Below, piece after piece: positions 18,839-27,607 of a stretch of 64,000 bases of DNA. The stretch spans positions 620,001 through 684,000 of the forward strand of contig NZ_JBEXAC010000001.1 of assembly GCF_040567655.1 (NCBI RefSeq), given 5' to 3'. The stretch's first letter is position 1; every line of letters begins with the position of its first letter. Origin of the DNA: Chitinophaga sp. H8 (lineage in GTDB: Bacteria; Bacteroidota; Bacteroidia; Chitinophagales; Chitinophagaceae). The notes below the pieces were generated by a model that had not been told where the DNA came from, did not search any database, and saw only the letters and a list, made by a program, of their open reading frames with translations. A program made the position numbers and the translations under genes.

Positions 18839-19789
18839 ATGGAGAACAATCAACAGCAGGAGCATGTACATTTACTGATTATCGGTTCAGGTCCGGCCGG
18901 TTATACTGCAGCTATTTATGCATCCAGGGCTAATCTGAAGCCTGTTTTATATCAGGGGATACAGCCTGGCGGACAATTAACTATTACTACTGAGGTAGAA
19001 AATTATCCAGGTTATCCGGAGGGCATCCAGGGACCGGAAATGATGGTAGATTTTGAAAAACAAGCCAGCCGGATGGGTGCGGATATCCGTTACGGTATGG
19101 CATCAGCCGTAGATTTAAGCAGTCAGCCTTATAAAGTAACTATTGACGAAGAAAAGGTAATTACAGCGGATGCACTGATCATTGCCACCGGCGCTTCTGC
19201 CAAGTGGTTAGGCTTACCATCAGAGCAACGCCTGAATGGTAGCGGGGTATCTGCGTGTGCTGTTTGCGACGGGTTCTTTTTCCGTGGAAAAGAGGTGGCG
19301 ATCGTGGGAGCAGGAGATACTGCAGCTGAAGAGGCCTTATACCTGTCGAAAATGTGTACTACCGTACATATGATTGTGCGTAGGGGTGAAATGCGTGCGT
19401 CCAAGGTAATGCAGGACCGTGTATTAAAAACGTCCAATATTATCGTATACTGGAATAGTGAAACACTGGAAGTATTGGGAGATGGCAAAGTAGAGGGCGT
19501 AAAATTGCTGAACAATAAAACACAAGCCGAAACTGTAGTACCGGTAAGTGCATTTTTTGTGGCTATCGGTCATCAGCCTAACTCCGGCATTTTTAAAGGA
19601 CAGCTGGAACTGGATGAACAGGATTATATTAAAACGGTACCAGGAACTTCCCGTACCTCTGTAGAAGGTGTATTTGCCTGTGGGGATGTACAGGATAAAA
19701 TATACCGTCAGGCAGTAACTGCCGCCGGAAGCGGGTGTATGGCTGCACTGGATGCAGAAAGATATTTATCTGCTAAGGAACACGCTTAA
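18839..19789 (+). CDS. trxB: Thioredoxin reductase
   Basis: An NADPH- and FAD-dependent flavoenzyme reducing thioredoxin. The 316-residue protein has the FAD motif LLIIGSGPAGYTAAIYA (about 11-28), QPGGQLTITTEVENYPG, the redox pair CAVC (about 139-142, in SACAVCDGFFF), the NADPH motif VAIVGAGDTAAEEA and the C-terminal GVFACGDVQDKIYRQA. It starts 17 bp after the DUF4249 gene, so the two may be co-transcribed. Confidence 0.95.
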   Translation: MENNQQQEHVHLLIIGSGPAGYTAAIYASRANLKPVLYQGIQPGGQLTITTEVENYPGYPEGIQGPEMMVDFEKQASRMGADIRYGMASAVDLSSQPYKVTIDEEKVITADALIIATGASAKWLGLPSEQRLNGSGVSACAVCDGFFFRGKEVAIVGAGDTAAEEALYLSKMCTTVHMIVRRGEMRASKVMQDRVLKTSNIIVYWNSETLEVLGDGKVEGVKLLNNKTQAETVVPVSAFFVAIGHQPNSGIFKGQLELDEQDYIKTVPGTSRTSVEGVFACGDVQDKIYRQAVTAAGSGCMAALDAERYLSAKEHA

Positions 19790-19836
19790 TATTAGCTGAA
19801 AACATAAGATAAGCGCATAGAGCTGGAAGTATCAGG

Positions 19837-19857
19837 GAAACGATCTTTTTCGTTTTT
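19837..19857 (+). terminator. Possible terminator between trxB and folB
   Basis: AAACGA/TCGTTT (19838-19843, 19850-19855) with a T-rich loop and tail. It is nested within a larger imperfect inverted repeat (19811-19829 with 19864-19880, AAGC-ATA-AGCT-GAAG type). Confidence 0.4.
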
Positions 19858-19921
19858 AACAGGCTTTCAGCTTTATGCTTTTGTATATTGCAGCTACTTT
19901 TTAATTGATAATTAAGCATAT

Positions 19922-20272
19922 ATGCTGACTATTGCTTTGGAGCAAGTGCATTTTCATGCATATCATGGTTTTTTCCCGGAGGAAACTATTATCGGTAACG
20001 ATTTTATAGTGGACATCTATGTCCGTATTCCTGCTACTACCCCTATCGATGATCTTTCAGAAACAGTTAATTATCAAGGGCTTTATGAAATTGCTGCTGC
20101 CTTAATGAAAACTCCCCGGGCTTTACTGGAAGAAGTAGTGTTTGATATAAGCCGGGAAATAAAACAAACGTATCCTGCTGTACAGCAAAGTACGGTAACA
20201 CTCCGCAAAATGAACCCACCTATGGGCGCCAGTATCCGGAACTCCATGGTAACCCTGGAAAAACAATATTAG
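19922..20272 (+). CDS. folB: Dihydroneopterin aldolase
   Basis: 116 residues, folate pathway: converts 7,8-dihydroneopterin to 6-hydroxymethyl-dihydropterin and glycolaldehyde. Family marks are the opening MLTIALEQVHFHAYHGFFPEE with the active-site HAYHG, the conserved NYQGLYEIAAALM, LLEEVVFDISREI and the C-terminal LRKMNPPMGASIRNS. Length is usual. Confidence 0.93.
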   Translation: MLTIALEQVHFHAYHGFFPEETIIGNDFIVDIYVRIPATTPIDDLSETVNYQGLYEIAAALMKTPRALLEEVVFDISREIKQTYPAVQQSTVTLRKMNPPMGASIRNSMVTLEKQY

Positions 20273-20411
20273 TAGTTGCTAATAGTTAGGTTACAGGTAT
20301 TAGAATTTTCTAATCTGGTTATTTTTTACTCCTGAAATCCTTCGGGAACTGATTATATTTCGTATTTTTATAATTGTAATTAATGATTCATTCAAGCTGA
20401 ACTCCTTTCCT

Positions 20412-21167
20412 ATGTTAAAACGGATATTCGTATTAGCCTTATCAGTGTTTTTTATTGGTGATATACACGCACAAAGTGTAGAGGAGATGGTGGAGCAGGC
20501 AAGGCAACTGGAAAAGCAGATGAAGGAAGTGGAGGCATTGGAAAAATACAGGGAGGTTTTAAAGATCCAGCCGGATCAGCTGCAGGCACTTACCGGAGCC
20601 AGTGAATTATGTTCCCGGGAAGGCAACCGTCAGAAAAATAAGGAGGAAAAATCAAAATATTTTAATACTGCCAAAACCTATGCTGCATCAGCACTTGCAC
20701 TGGATGCAAACAGTGCGGAGGCTAATTATGCCATGTCAGTGGCGATGGGGCGTATAGCACTTATCTCTGGTGCCAAGGACAAGGTAGCTGCTTCCAAGGA
20801 AGTGCAAAAATATGCGCAGCTGGCATTGAAGTTTAATCCTGGTTTTGCGAAAGCTTATCATGTATTAGGTAAATGGAATTATGAGGTGGCTAATCTTAGC
20901 GCTTTTGAAAAGGGAGCAGCTAAAGTACTGTTTGGTGGTGTACCGGAAGGGTCGCTGCAGGAAGCGATCAATAATTATGAAAAGTGTCGTAAACTGGAAC
21001 CTTCTTTTTTATTAAACTATTATGACCTGGCAAAGGCATATAAGCAGGATGAGCAGCAGGAAAAAACAATAGAAGTACTGAAGAAAGCCCTTACGCTTCG
21101 CAATATATACCAGGATGACGCTGCAATTAAGGCAGATTGTAAGAAGATGCTGGAAGAGCTGGAGTGA
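20412..21167 (+). CDS. Exported TPR-repeat protein
   Basis: 251 residues with a signal peptide (about 1-20, ending IHAQ) followed by helical tetratricopeptide repeats: AEALEKYREVLKIQP-like units at about 30-60, 85-115, 130-150 and 190-230 (for example NNYEKCRKLEPSFLLNYYDLAKAYKQ). Probably a periplasmic scaffold; partner unknown. Its stop directly abuts the stop of the convergent MATE gene. Confidence 0.85.
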   Translation: MLKRIFVLALSVFFIGDIHAQSVEEMVEQARQLEKQMKEVEALEKYREVLKIQPDQLQALTGASELCSREGNRQKNKEEKSKYFNTAKTYAASALALDANSAEANYAMSVAMGRIALISGAKDKVAASKEVQKYAQLALKFNPGFAKAYHVLGKWNYEVANLSAFEKGAAKVLFGGVPEGSLQEAINNYEKCRKLEPSFLLNYYDLAKAYKQDEQQEKTIEVLKKALTLRNIYQDDAAIKADCKKMLEELE

Positions 21168-22499
21168 TCAGATATTTTTCCCTTTCCATTTCCCGCTTCG
21201 CAGATACCAGATACACAAGGCCAGTATGATAGTCCAATAAATAAAGTCAGCCCCCCAGGCCAGATGAAGCGGGCTATGCCAGCGTTCGATCACTATATCA
21301 CAATATATCAGGTATCCTATTACCGCCATAAACTCTATCAGCAGATTGACGCGGGTATCTCCGGTACCGGTAACGCCATTGAATACCACCGCAGCAATAG
21401 CCATCAGCAGTGTACTGAGGGTAATAATACGGATAGAAGGAATGGCTTCCCGGATCAATTCCGCATCATTGGTATAAATATGTAATAATACATCCGGGAA
21501 CAGGTTGATTAATATACATACTACTGCAGCGCAGATGATATTGAAGGTAACTGTTTTGCGGATGACCCTGAAAACCTGTTCTGACTTACCCTGACCTATT
21601 ACATTGCTGACCATGGTATTGCAGGTAGCCGCTAATGCCCAGGTAAAAATCCCAAAGAAACCAAACACACTGCGCAGCATATTGGAAATGGCCAGTGGCC
21701 GTTGCCCCAGGTGTTCAATAAATATAAAGAATACAAACCAGCTGCCTATGCTGAACAAAAACTGGACAATCAGCGGGGTGGAAACCGCCAGGATACTCCT
21801 GGAGATCTGCCAGTTGGGTTTCAGGAAAGCGAAGAGCTGGAATCGTTTACTGTATCCCCTGGTATAAATAATGCTATAGGCTACGATCAGTCCGGTCGTT
21901 TCAGCAATAACAGAAGCATATGCCGCACCATTCAGACCCATGGCGGGAAATCCCCATTTACCAAATATCAGGGTATAATCAAAGAAGATGTTCATGAATT
22001 CCTGACATATAGCCGTAACTGCCAACACTTTAGAGTGGCCGGTACCGATGTAAAAAGCATTAGCCATCCCCAGGAGCATTAATGGTAACAGTCCCCATAT
22101 ACGTATACGGATGAACGCGGTTGCCGCCTCGTAAATGGTATGATCATGCAGGCTTTTGGAAAAAAAGTATGGCGCCAGGGAAAGAGTGATAAGAATACCC
22201 GCCAGGGCAAACATAATACCCAGCGAGAGGCCGTTTGAAAACAACTGCCCTATACCCATGTGGTTCTGCTGCCCGGCGCGGCGTGCAATCAATACTTCCA
22301 GCCCGTTGTTAAGTCCGTAGGCAATCATATACATCACCAGGTAGTAGATCCCCGCAATACCATTTGCTGCCAGCTCCAGTTCGCCCAACCGGCCGAGAAA
22401 GGCCATATTGGTCATATGGTTAATTTGCGGCAGTACCAATGCCAGGCATATGGGGGCCGCTATTTTTATAATCTGCCTGTTTGTTACTTCCAGTATCAT
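21168..22499 (-). CDS. MATE-family efflux transporter
   Basis: 443 residues with about 12 membrane segments and the MATE layout: an N-terminal INHMTNMAFLGRLGELELAANGIAG, and a second half with LIVQFLFSIGSWFVFFIFIEHLG and VFNGVTGTGDTRVNLLIEF. It would exchange Na+ or H+ for organic cations or drugs at the inner membrane. It is a single gene, divergent from the DUF3822 gene. Confidence 0.9.
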   Translation of the reverse strand: MILEVTNRQIIKIAAPICLALVLPQINHMTNMAFLGRLGELELAANGIAGIYYLVMYMIAYGLNNGLEVLIARRAGQQNHMGIGQLFSNGLSLGIMFALAGILITLSLAPYFFSKSLHDHTIYEAATAFIRIRIWGLLPLMLLGMANAFYIGTGHSKVLAVTAICQEFMNIFFDYTLIFGKWGFPAMGLNGAAYASVIAETTGLIVAYSIIYTRGYSKRFQLFAFLKPNWQISRSILAVSTPLIVQFLFSIGSWFVFFIFIEHLGQRPLAISNMLRSVFGFFGIFTWALAATCNTMVSNVIGQGKSEQVFRVIRKTVTFNIICAAVVCILINLFPDVLLHIYTNDAELIREAIPSIRIITLSTLLMAIAAVVFNGVTGTGDTRVNLLIEFMAVIGYLIYCDIVIERWHSPLHLAWGADFIYWTIILALCIWYLRSGKWKGKNI

Positions 22500-22627
22500 G
22501 GGGCGCTAAGTTCATTATTTGGGATGGTTTTACAAGGAATAAATGACGTATGGGATTTGTCAGACGGCAGGGCTGGCAACATTTTACGAAAATTGGTTAT
22601 TATTGTGGCTCATTAGAAATGTAAAAT

Positions 22628-23503
22628 ATGCCCGTGGCTTATAACATTCATCCATCGTATGCGGTAGATGATGCAACATTGCTGGAAACGGACCTGACCA
22701 CCTGTCATTTATTGGTTTTGATAGGGAAGGGCACTTTTAGCTATGCGGTATTTGATCCTGCTATACAAAAATTCCTGGCATTGAAATCATACAGCTACCA
22801 GCCTCAGAAAATGGCAGTTGCTGATCTGGAAATGATAGAGCAGGTTTTTGATGTAGATAAGTTGTTACTGACTGCTTTTAAGTCAGTATTGCTGGCATTT
22901 GATACACCGGAATGTTCACTGATTCCGGAAACGCATTACGTACCCCGGTTAAAGAAGGATTATCTGCATGCAGTACATCAGGAGAAGTTGCAGGAGGCGG
23001 TGCTGGCAGATACAATGCCGGCATTATCCATTGTGAATGTATTTGCTGTAGATAAGGACCTGCTGGGTTTTTTACGGAAAGAGTTTTCAACAGACCGTAT
23101 TATCCATGCACATACTGCCTTGCTGCAATCTTACCCGATGGACCTGGATTATCAAAGTGGAGACGGCGTAGCTTTTGTGGAAGTGCAGCGTAACCGGTTT
23201 ACACTTACTGTCTATACTTCAGGTAATTTATTGATACAACAGCAACACGAATACCAGGAAGGGCTGGATATAGTATATCATCTGGTGAATACCTTACGCC
23301 AGCTTGGAGTAGATGAGCAAAAGATAAAAGTAAAATTGTCCGGTGCTCTGGCAACGGATTCCCAGGTGTATCAGGAAGTGTTCAAGTTTATCCCGCGGCT
23401 TGAATGGACACAACGTTTGTCCGGGTTTAAATATATTACCCAGATGCAGGAAATACCAGGATATTATTTTCACAATTTATATGCTTTAGCGTTATGCGTG
23501 TAA
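22628..23503 (+). CDS. DUF3822 protein
   Basis: 291 residues; no signal peptide. The sequence (HLLVLIGKGTFSYAVFDPAIQKFLALKSY at 30-58, later GDGVAFVEVQRNRFTLTVY and EYQEGLDIVYHLVNTLRQL) suggests an actin/ASKHA-like fold of the kind found in DUF3822. The function is not established. Its last 10 bp overlap the start of rsmD, indicating translational coupling, and this pairing is common in Bacteroidota. Confidence 0.85.
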   Translation: MPVAYNIHPSYAVDDATLLETDLTTCHLLVLIGKGTFSYAVFDPAIQKFLALKSYSYQPQKMAVADLEMIEQVFDVDKLLLTAFKSVLLAFDTPECSLIPETHYVPRLKKDYLHAVHQEKLQEAVLADTMPALSIVNVFAVDKDLLGFLRKEFSTDRIIHAHTALLQSYPMDLDYQSGDGVAFVEVQRNRFTLTVYTSGNLLIQQQHEYQEGLDIVYHLVNTLRQLGVDEQKIKVKLSGALATDSQVYQEVFKFIPRLEWTQRLSGFKYITQMQEIPGYYFHNLYALALCV

Positions 23504-24045
23504 TCGGAGGAGAATATGGAGGACGACGCTTTCAGCCGCCTGCAAATATGCCGCACACCAGGCCCACAACAGATATTGCAAAAACAGGATTGTTTAATGT
23601 TATTGAAAACAATCTGGACATTGCCACGCTGAAAACCCTGGATATTTTTGGGGGAACAGGAAGTATCAGTTATGAACTGGCATCCAGGGGAGCAACAGAT
23701 CTTACCATTGTGGAGAAAGACCCGGCTATGGCTAATTATATATCAAAAACTGCGGAGGCTATGGGAATAGGGCTGAAATTGTTCCGCATGGATGTATTTA
23801 AGTATTTGCAGCAGTGTACAGAAAAATTTAATTTTATTTTTGCAGGACCTCCCTATGCCCTGGAAACTATTGATCAACTACCCTTAATCGTCTTTGAGCG
23901 GGAGTTACTGAATCCGGAAGGATGGTTTGTATTAGAACATACTCCCCGCAATAATTACAAAGAATATCCCTATTACCGAACAGAAAAGAAATACGGTACC
24001 ACTATATTTTCCCTGTTTATTAACCGGGAAGCATTGAAGAAATAG
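23494..24045 (+). CDS. rsmD: 16S rRNA (guanine(966)-N2)-methyltransferase RsmD, altered motif IV
   Basis: 183 residues, SAM-dependent. The start MRVIGGEYGGRRFQPP, the RPTTDIAKTGLFNVI block and the SAM-binding LDIFGGTGSISYELASRGA are typical of RsmD. Motif IV, normally DPPY or DPPF, reads FAGPPYAL: a Gly replaces the Asp that positions the target amine. Since all else is intact and the gene is coupled to DUF3822, either activity tolerates the change or it is reduced. The start overlaps the DUF3822 gene by 10 bp. Confidence 0.92.
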   Translation: MRVIGGEYGGRRFQPPANMPHTRPTTDIAKTGLFNVIENNLDIATLKTLDIFGGTGSISYELASRGATDLTIVEKDPAMANYISKTAEAMGIGLKLFRMDVFKYLQQCTEKFNFIFAGPPYALETIDQLPLIVFERELLNPEGWFVLEHTPRNNYKEYPYYRTEKKYGTTIFSLFINREALKK

Positions 24046-24107
24046 CTATGGGTAACAGTAGTTGCCAGAGTTACGGTATACCAAAAATGTACGCTAAACG
24101 CTGAATT

Positions 24108-24584
24108 ATGTCTCGTATTTGTTTATTCCCAGGCACATTTGATCCTATTACTTTAGGGCATACTGATATCATTGACCGGGCACTGGATCTGTTTGATGAA
24201 CTGGTTATCGGGATTGGTATTAATAACAGTAAGGTACCTATGTTTGCGGTGGAGCAAAGAATAGCATGGATCCAGGAAATTTATAAAGATCAGCCCAAGA
24301 TAAAAGCAGCGTCTTATGAAGGGTTGACAGTTAATTATTGTAAGAAGATCGGGGCCCGTTTTATCCTGAGGGGAATACGTTATGTGAATGATTTTGAGTA
24401 TGAAAAAACGATAGCGGATGCCAACAGGATGATGGATAGAACAATTGAGACTATCTTTTTGGCTTGTACCCCTCAATATTCTTCGATTGCTTCCACATTG
24501 GTAAGGGATATTTACCGTAATGGAGGAGATGTAACACAGTTTTTACCAGCAGCAGTTTTACGTACATTAAAGGAACAGCAATAA
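24108..24584 (+). CDS. coaD: Phosphopantetheine adenylyltransferase
   Basis: 158 residues. Transfers AMP from ATP to 4'-phosphopantetheine, the penultimate step of CoA synthesis. It shows the nucleotidyltransferase motif FPGTFDPITLGH (7-18), RGIRYVNDFEYE, and the C-terminal SSIASTLVRDIYRNGGDV corresponding to the ISSTLVR signature. Length is standard. It lies downstream of rsmD, a frequent bacterial neighbour, 62 bp away. Confidence 0.95.
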   Translation: MSRICLFPGTFDPITLGHTDIIDRALDLFDELVIGIGINNSKVPMFAVEQRIAWIQEIYKDQPKIKAASYEGLTVNYCKKIGARFILRGIRYVNDFEYEKTIADANRMMDRTIETIFLACTPQYSSIASTLVRDIYRNGGDVTQFLPAAVLRTLKEQQ

Positions 24585-24635
24585 TCCCAACGGATTAAAC
24601 AGGATATTTTGGTTATTCAACAATAATTTACCCTT

Positions 24636-25067
24636 ATGAAAACAATCTGGCATTCTCTGGATATATCATTGGACCAGTTGAATGAAATAGGCAAAGGTAC
24701 AATGGGCGAATACCTTGGAATGGAATTTACAGAAATCGGACCGGACTATATCCGCATGATGATGCCGGTAGACCACCGGACCAGGCAGCCCTACGGACTA
24801 TTACATGGAGGTGCTTCTGCTGCCCTGGCAGAAACAGTTGGTAGCATCGCTTCCGCCCTGATCATTGATCAGGAGAAGCAAATTTGTGTAGGAATGGAAA
24901 TTAATGCCAACCATGTACGGGGTGTAAGAAATGGTTATGTGCATGCTATCGCCAAGCCATTGCATATTGGTGCTACTTCACATGTATGGGATATCCGCAT
25001 TACAGATGATGACCATAAACTGGTATGTGTAAGCCGCTTAACAATGGCTATACTGGCGAAGCGATAA
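24636..25067 (+). CDS. Hotdog-fold thioesterase (PaaI-like)
   Basis: 143 residues, probably hydrolysing acyl-CoA or aryl-CoA thioesters in the cytoplasm. The motif QPYGLLHGGASAALAETVGS (48-67), with HGG and the downstream Glu, is the usual active site of this hotdog family. VGMEINANHVRGVRNG follows and the C-terminal strand is VCVSRLTMAIL. Substrate unknown; the family includes menaquinone-pathway DHNA-CoA thioesterase. Confidence 0.88.
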   Translation: MKTIWHSLDISLDQLNEIGKGTMGEYLGMEFTEIGPDYIRMMMPVDHRTRQPYGLLHGGASAALAETVGSIASALIIDQEKQICVGMEINANHVRGVRNGYVHAIAKPLHIGATSHVWDIRITDDDHKLVCVSRLTMAILAKR

Positions 25068-25070
25068 GGT

Positions 25071-25697
25071 TTATACGTTATACCCTTCCTGTTTAAATAC
25101 GTCTATGATATTCTGGTAAGAGAATTTCAGGTATTTAGCGATATTCTCCGGTTTTATCCATTGAATATCCATGATATCTTCTTCAATCTGAGGTACGGTG
25201 AGTTCTGTGCCGGTAAAAGCCATTTTATACCAATAGGTATGCTTCAATACTTTTTTCCCTTTCATGGGATAGTAGTGAAATGTTTCAATGATCTTATGCT
25301 CAAGCGTGATATGATGTAGTCCTGTTTCTTCTGACACCTCACGTACAGCACAGGTTTCCAGGCTTTCCCCATCATCCTGTTTGCCTTTAGGTAAATCCCA
25401 TTTACCCCGGCGGAACATTAGCAGGATATCACCCTCCTGGTTAGTAATCAGCCCCCCTGCTGCCACCAGCGTGGTGAAATTTTTCTCTACCAGTTTAAAG
25501 AGGCGTGCTACATCTGCTTGTATAAATACAGCAGCAGGTAACTGGTCCTCTTCCAGTTTTTGAAGCGTTTCCCTGATCGTTACAGGATCAGGGGAGGTAA
25601 ACATATCTGCATCTTCGTACGCTGCTGGTATTACCTGCGGAGTAGCACAAAGGATAAGTGGTCTTTCGTTGAGATAAATAACTATATTTTCTTGCAT
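25071..25697 (-). CDS. NUDIX hydrolase
   Basis: 208 residues. A complete NUDIX box (GKQDDGESLETCAVREVSEETGL split about residues 110-132: G-x5-E-x7-REVSEETG) follows GGLITNQEGDILLMFRRGKWDLPKG. The N-terminal 85 residues are an added domain found in Bacteroidota homologues. It probably hydrolyses a nucleoside diphosphate derivative; substrate unknown. It converges on the thioesterase gene with only 3 bp between stops. Confidence 0.9.
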   Translation of the reverse strand: MQENIVIYLNERPLILCATPQVIPAAYEDADMFTSPDPVTIRETLQKLEEDQLPAAVFIQADVARLFKLVEKNFTTLVAAGGLITNQEGDILLMFRRGKWDLPKGKQDDGESLETCAVREVSEETGLHHITLEHKIIETFHYYPMKGKKVLKHTYWYKMAFTGTELTVPQIEEDIMDIQWIKPENIAKYLKFSYQNIIDVFKQEGYNV

Positions 25698-25702
25698 GAA
25701 GG

Positions 25703-25772
25703 CGAAATTACGAATTACAGATATTTAATGATCCATGATAAATGATAAATGGATGCGGACGAATGATAAATG
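25703..25772 (+). repeat. Word repeats in the NUDIX-pyrE gap
   Basis: AATTACGAATTAC lies at 25706-25718 and three copies of ATGATAAATG at 25735-25744, 25742-25751 and 25763-25772, the first two overlapping. They sit just upstream of the pyrE -7 element. Confidence 0.55.
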
Positions 25773-25777
25773 AATAT

Positions 25778-25785
25778 TACTTTTG
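25778..25785 (+). promoter_or_regulatory. -7 element of the pyrE promoter
   Basis: TACTTTTG matches TAnnTTTG exactly. It lies 8 bp before the start codon at 25793, implying a leaderless or almost leaderless transcript if used. Confidence 0.45.
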
Positions 25786-25792
25786 CGTCCGT

Positions 25793-26428
25793 ATGAATAC
25801 AGTCAGTGAAAAACAAGTTGCAGAAAGATTGCTGCAGGTGCAGGCCGTAAAATTAAGTCCTGCTGAGCCTTTTACATGGGCCTCCGGTTGGAAATCGCCT
25901 ATTTATTGCGACAACCGTAAAGTATTGTCTTTTCCTTATGTACGCGACTATATTAAATCGGAACTGAGCAATATGGTATATGAAACGTTTCCTGAAGCTG
26001 CTATAATAGCGGGAGTTGCTACTGCAGGCATACCGCATGGTGCCCTGGTAGCCGATCAGCTGAAACTGCCTTTTATTTATGTTCGTTCCAAGCCGAAAGA
26101 GCATGGAATGGGCAACCAGATTGAAGGGGTACTTCAACCAGGCCAGCCGGTGGTTGTAATAGAGGACCTGATATCAACAGGGAAAAGCAGTCTGGAAGCG
26201 GTACAGGCTATCCGTGCAGCAGGAGGAGAAGTGATAGGCCTGGTGTCTATATTCAATTACGGTTTTGATGTGGCAGTAAAAGCTTTTGCAGCAGCAGGCG
26301 TACCGTTTTATTCTTTGAGTAATTATAGTGCTATGATAGCCCTGGCTGTAGAAAAAGGCATGGTTACTGCAGGGGAAGAAGCTGCCCTTCAGGCATGGAG
26401 AAGTGCGCCTGATCAATGGGGGAAATAG
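25793..26428 (+). CDS. pyrE: Orotate phosphoribosyltransferase
   Basis: 211 residues. Couples orotate to PRPP to form OMP in pyrimidine synthesis. The PRPP-binding motif is VVVIEDLISTGKSSLEA (about 119-135), preceded by YVRSKPKEHGMGNQIEG, the flexible catalytic loop. FTWASGWKSPIYCDNR near residue 24 is the orotate-binding region. The frame opens 17 codons earlier, but MNTVSEKQVAERLL is the family start. Confidence 0.94.
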   Translation: MNTVSEKQVAERLLQVQAVKLSPAEPFTWASGWKSPIYCDNRKVLSFPYVRDYIKSELSNMVYETFPEAAIIAGVATAGIPHGALVADQLKLPFIYVRSKPKEHGMGNQIEGVLQPGQPVVVIEDLISTGKSSLEAVQAIRAAGGEVIGLVSIFNYGFDVAVKAFAAAGVPFYSLSNYSAMIALAVEKGMVTAGEEAALQAWRSAPDQWGK

Positions 26429-26476
26429 CCAACTATTATTTATTTTTTGTATATTCGGGTTGTTAAATTATAAACT

Positions 26477-26848
26477 ATGCGTATTGTTAAGTTAGTATTG
26501 CTGATGATGCTGGGTAGCATTGGTGTTACAATGGCTCAGAGCAAAAAGGGGACCCTTGTTACGGCTAAAATAAGCACACCTACGGTACAATGTGAATCCT
26601 GCAAAAACCGGATAGAGCGGTTTATGCAAAAGGAGGAAGGTGTACAATCCACCAAAGTGGATTATAAAAAGCACATTACAACGGTGAAATTTTATAGTGA
26701 CCGTACCAATATAGAAAATGTAAAGGCAGCTATTGCCAATGTGGGATATGATGCAGATAATGTAACTGCCAATACAGAATCTTATGAAAAGCTGCCATTA
26801 TGTTGTAAAAAGCCTGAAGATGGCGGCGGAATGGAAAAAAAGCAATAA
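26477..26848 (+). CDS. Exported heavy-metal-associated (HMA) domain protein
   Basis: 123 residues with a signal peptide (1-20, ending TMAQ). The mature part is an HMA ferredoxin-like fold: STPTVQCESCKNRIERFMQ has the CxxC metal site (about 38-41), and VKAAIANVGYDADNV is the second helix/strand. A CC pair (about 108-109) near the C-terminus could bind metal too. It may bind copper or another soft metal in the periplasm. A clean terminator follows. Confidence 0.88.
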   Translation: MRIVKLVLLMMLGSIGVTMAQSKKGTLVTAKISTPTVQCESCKNRIERFMQKEEGVQSTKVDYKKHITTVKFYSDRTNIENVKAAIANVGYDADNVTANTESYEKLPLCCKKPEDGGGMEKKQ

Positions 26849-26884
26849 ATCGCTATAAAAGCAGGTAAAACTGCAGAAGTATTG

Positions 26885-26911
26885 AAGCCACACGAAAGTG
26901 TGGCTTTTTTT
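26885..26911 (+). terminator. Terminator after the HMA gene
   Basis: A 9-bp stem AAGCCACAC/GTGTGGCTT with a GAAA tetraloop and a run of T. Confidence 0.92.
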
Positions 26912-26963
26912 ATGCCTGTAAGGAACGCCATTTGTTAAAAAGGATCTTTAAAGAACAGCTACA

Positions 26964-27152
26964 TTGATGACAACCAGCTGGAATACTATGCAAAACTTCT
27001 ACGCAGGAGCTAATCTGATGGTTGATGTTCTACCTGGTCTGACAGTTGGGGCGGAGTATTTATGGGGGAAGAAAATACTGGACTATGCAGATGGAATTTC
27101 AAAGGGTAAAGGTGCACAGCGGGTTAATTTCGGTATTATGTATAATTTCTGA
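26964..27152 (+). pseudogene. 3' remnant of an outer-membrane porin gene (DcaP-like)
   Basis: A 62-codon stretch (NFYAGANLMVDVLPGLTVG, then EYLWGKKILDYAD, then QRVNFGIMYNF at the end) is the last few beta strands of a DcaP-like trimeric porin, ending in the usual aromatic C-terminal residue. In this frame a TAA occurs 7 codons before the ATG, and the gene body is missing: a terminator of the HMA gene lies 50 bp upstream. A hairpin that could be the old gene's terminator follows. The start ATG is likely just an internal Met codon of the former gene. Confidence 0.7.
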
Positions 27153-27168
27153 GTTTGGGGTGGAAACG

Positions 27169-27227
27169 ATCCCGGTAGGCCAGATAGTTGAGCAAGAAAA
27201 TTGTTAAACAGAGGCCACCGGGATTTT
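27169..27227 (+). terminator. Possible terminator of the lost porin gene
   Basis: ATCCCGGT-a-GGCC pairs with GGCC-ACCGGGAT (27169-27181 with 27213-27224) around a 31-nt loop, followed by TTT. Confidence 0.45.
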
Positions 27228-27258
27228 AATTGGCATATCTATTGCGACAGCATTTATT

Positions 27259-27522
27259 ATGGAAAAGCGAATTATTACCGTATACCTGAACAGCAAGCCT
27301 TACAAGTTGTCCATAGATATTGACCGGTCTAAAGACATGACTACCTACCGGGTCATTAATAACGCTAATGAGGAGGAACTGGAGGATTTTATCCCTGATA
27401 ATCTCGAATTTGATGAGGACGGACAAATGAAAATGGACGAGCGGATCCAGACTACGGAAGGCATTGAAATTGCCAAAGCCATCTGGAAGGCTATAGACGA
27501 CCAGTTAAATATTGGTGAGTAA
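27259..27522 (+). CDS. Small acidic hypothetical protein
   Basis: 87 residues, no signal peptide. It begins MEKRIITVYLNSKPYKLSID and is rich in Asp/Glu, with a central ELEDFIPDNLEFDEDG. I recognise no named family. The clean codon use, start-to-stop fit in the gap, and soluble alpha/beta character suggest a real gene. Convergent with an LEA-like lipoprotein gene. Confidence 0.65.
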   Translation: MEKRIITVYLNSKPYKLSIDIDRSKDMTTYRVINNANEEELEDFIPDNLEFDEDGQMKMDERIQTTEGIEIAKAIWKAIDDQLNIGE

Positions 27523-27607
27523 TACAGCTGAAAAGGAAATTGGAAACATTTTATGGGGTACATAAGATGCTTTCGTTGTTTGTATAACTGATTGAAAATA
27601 AGAGAGT

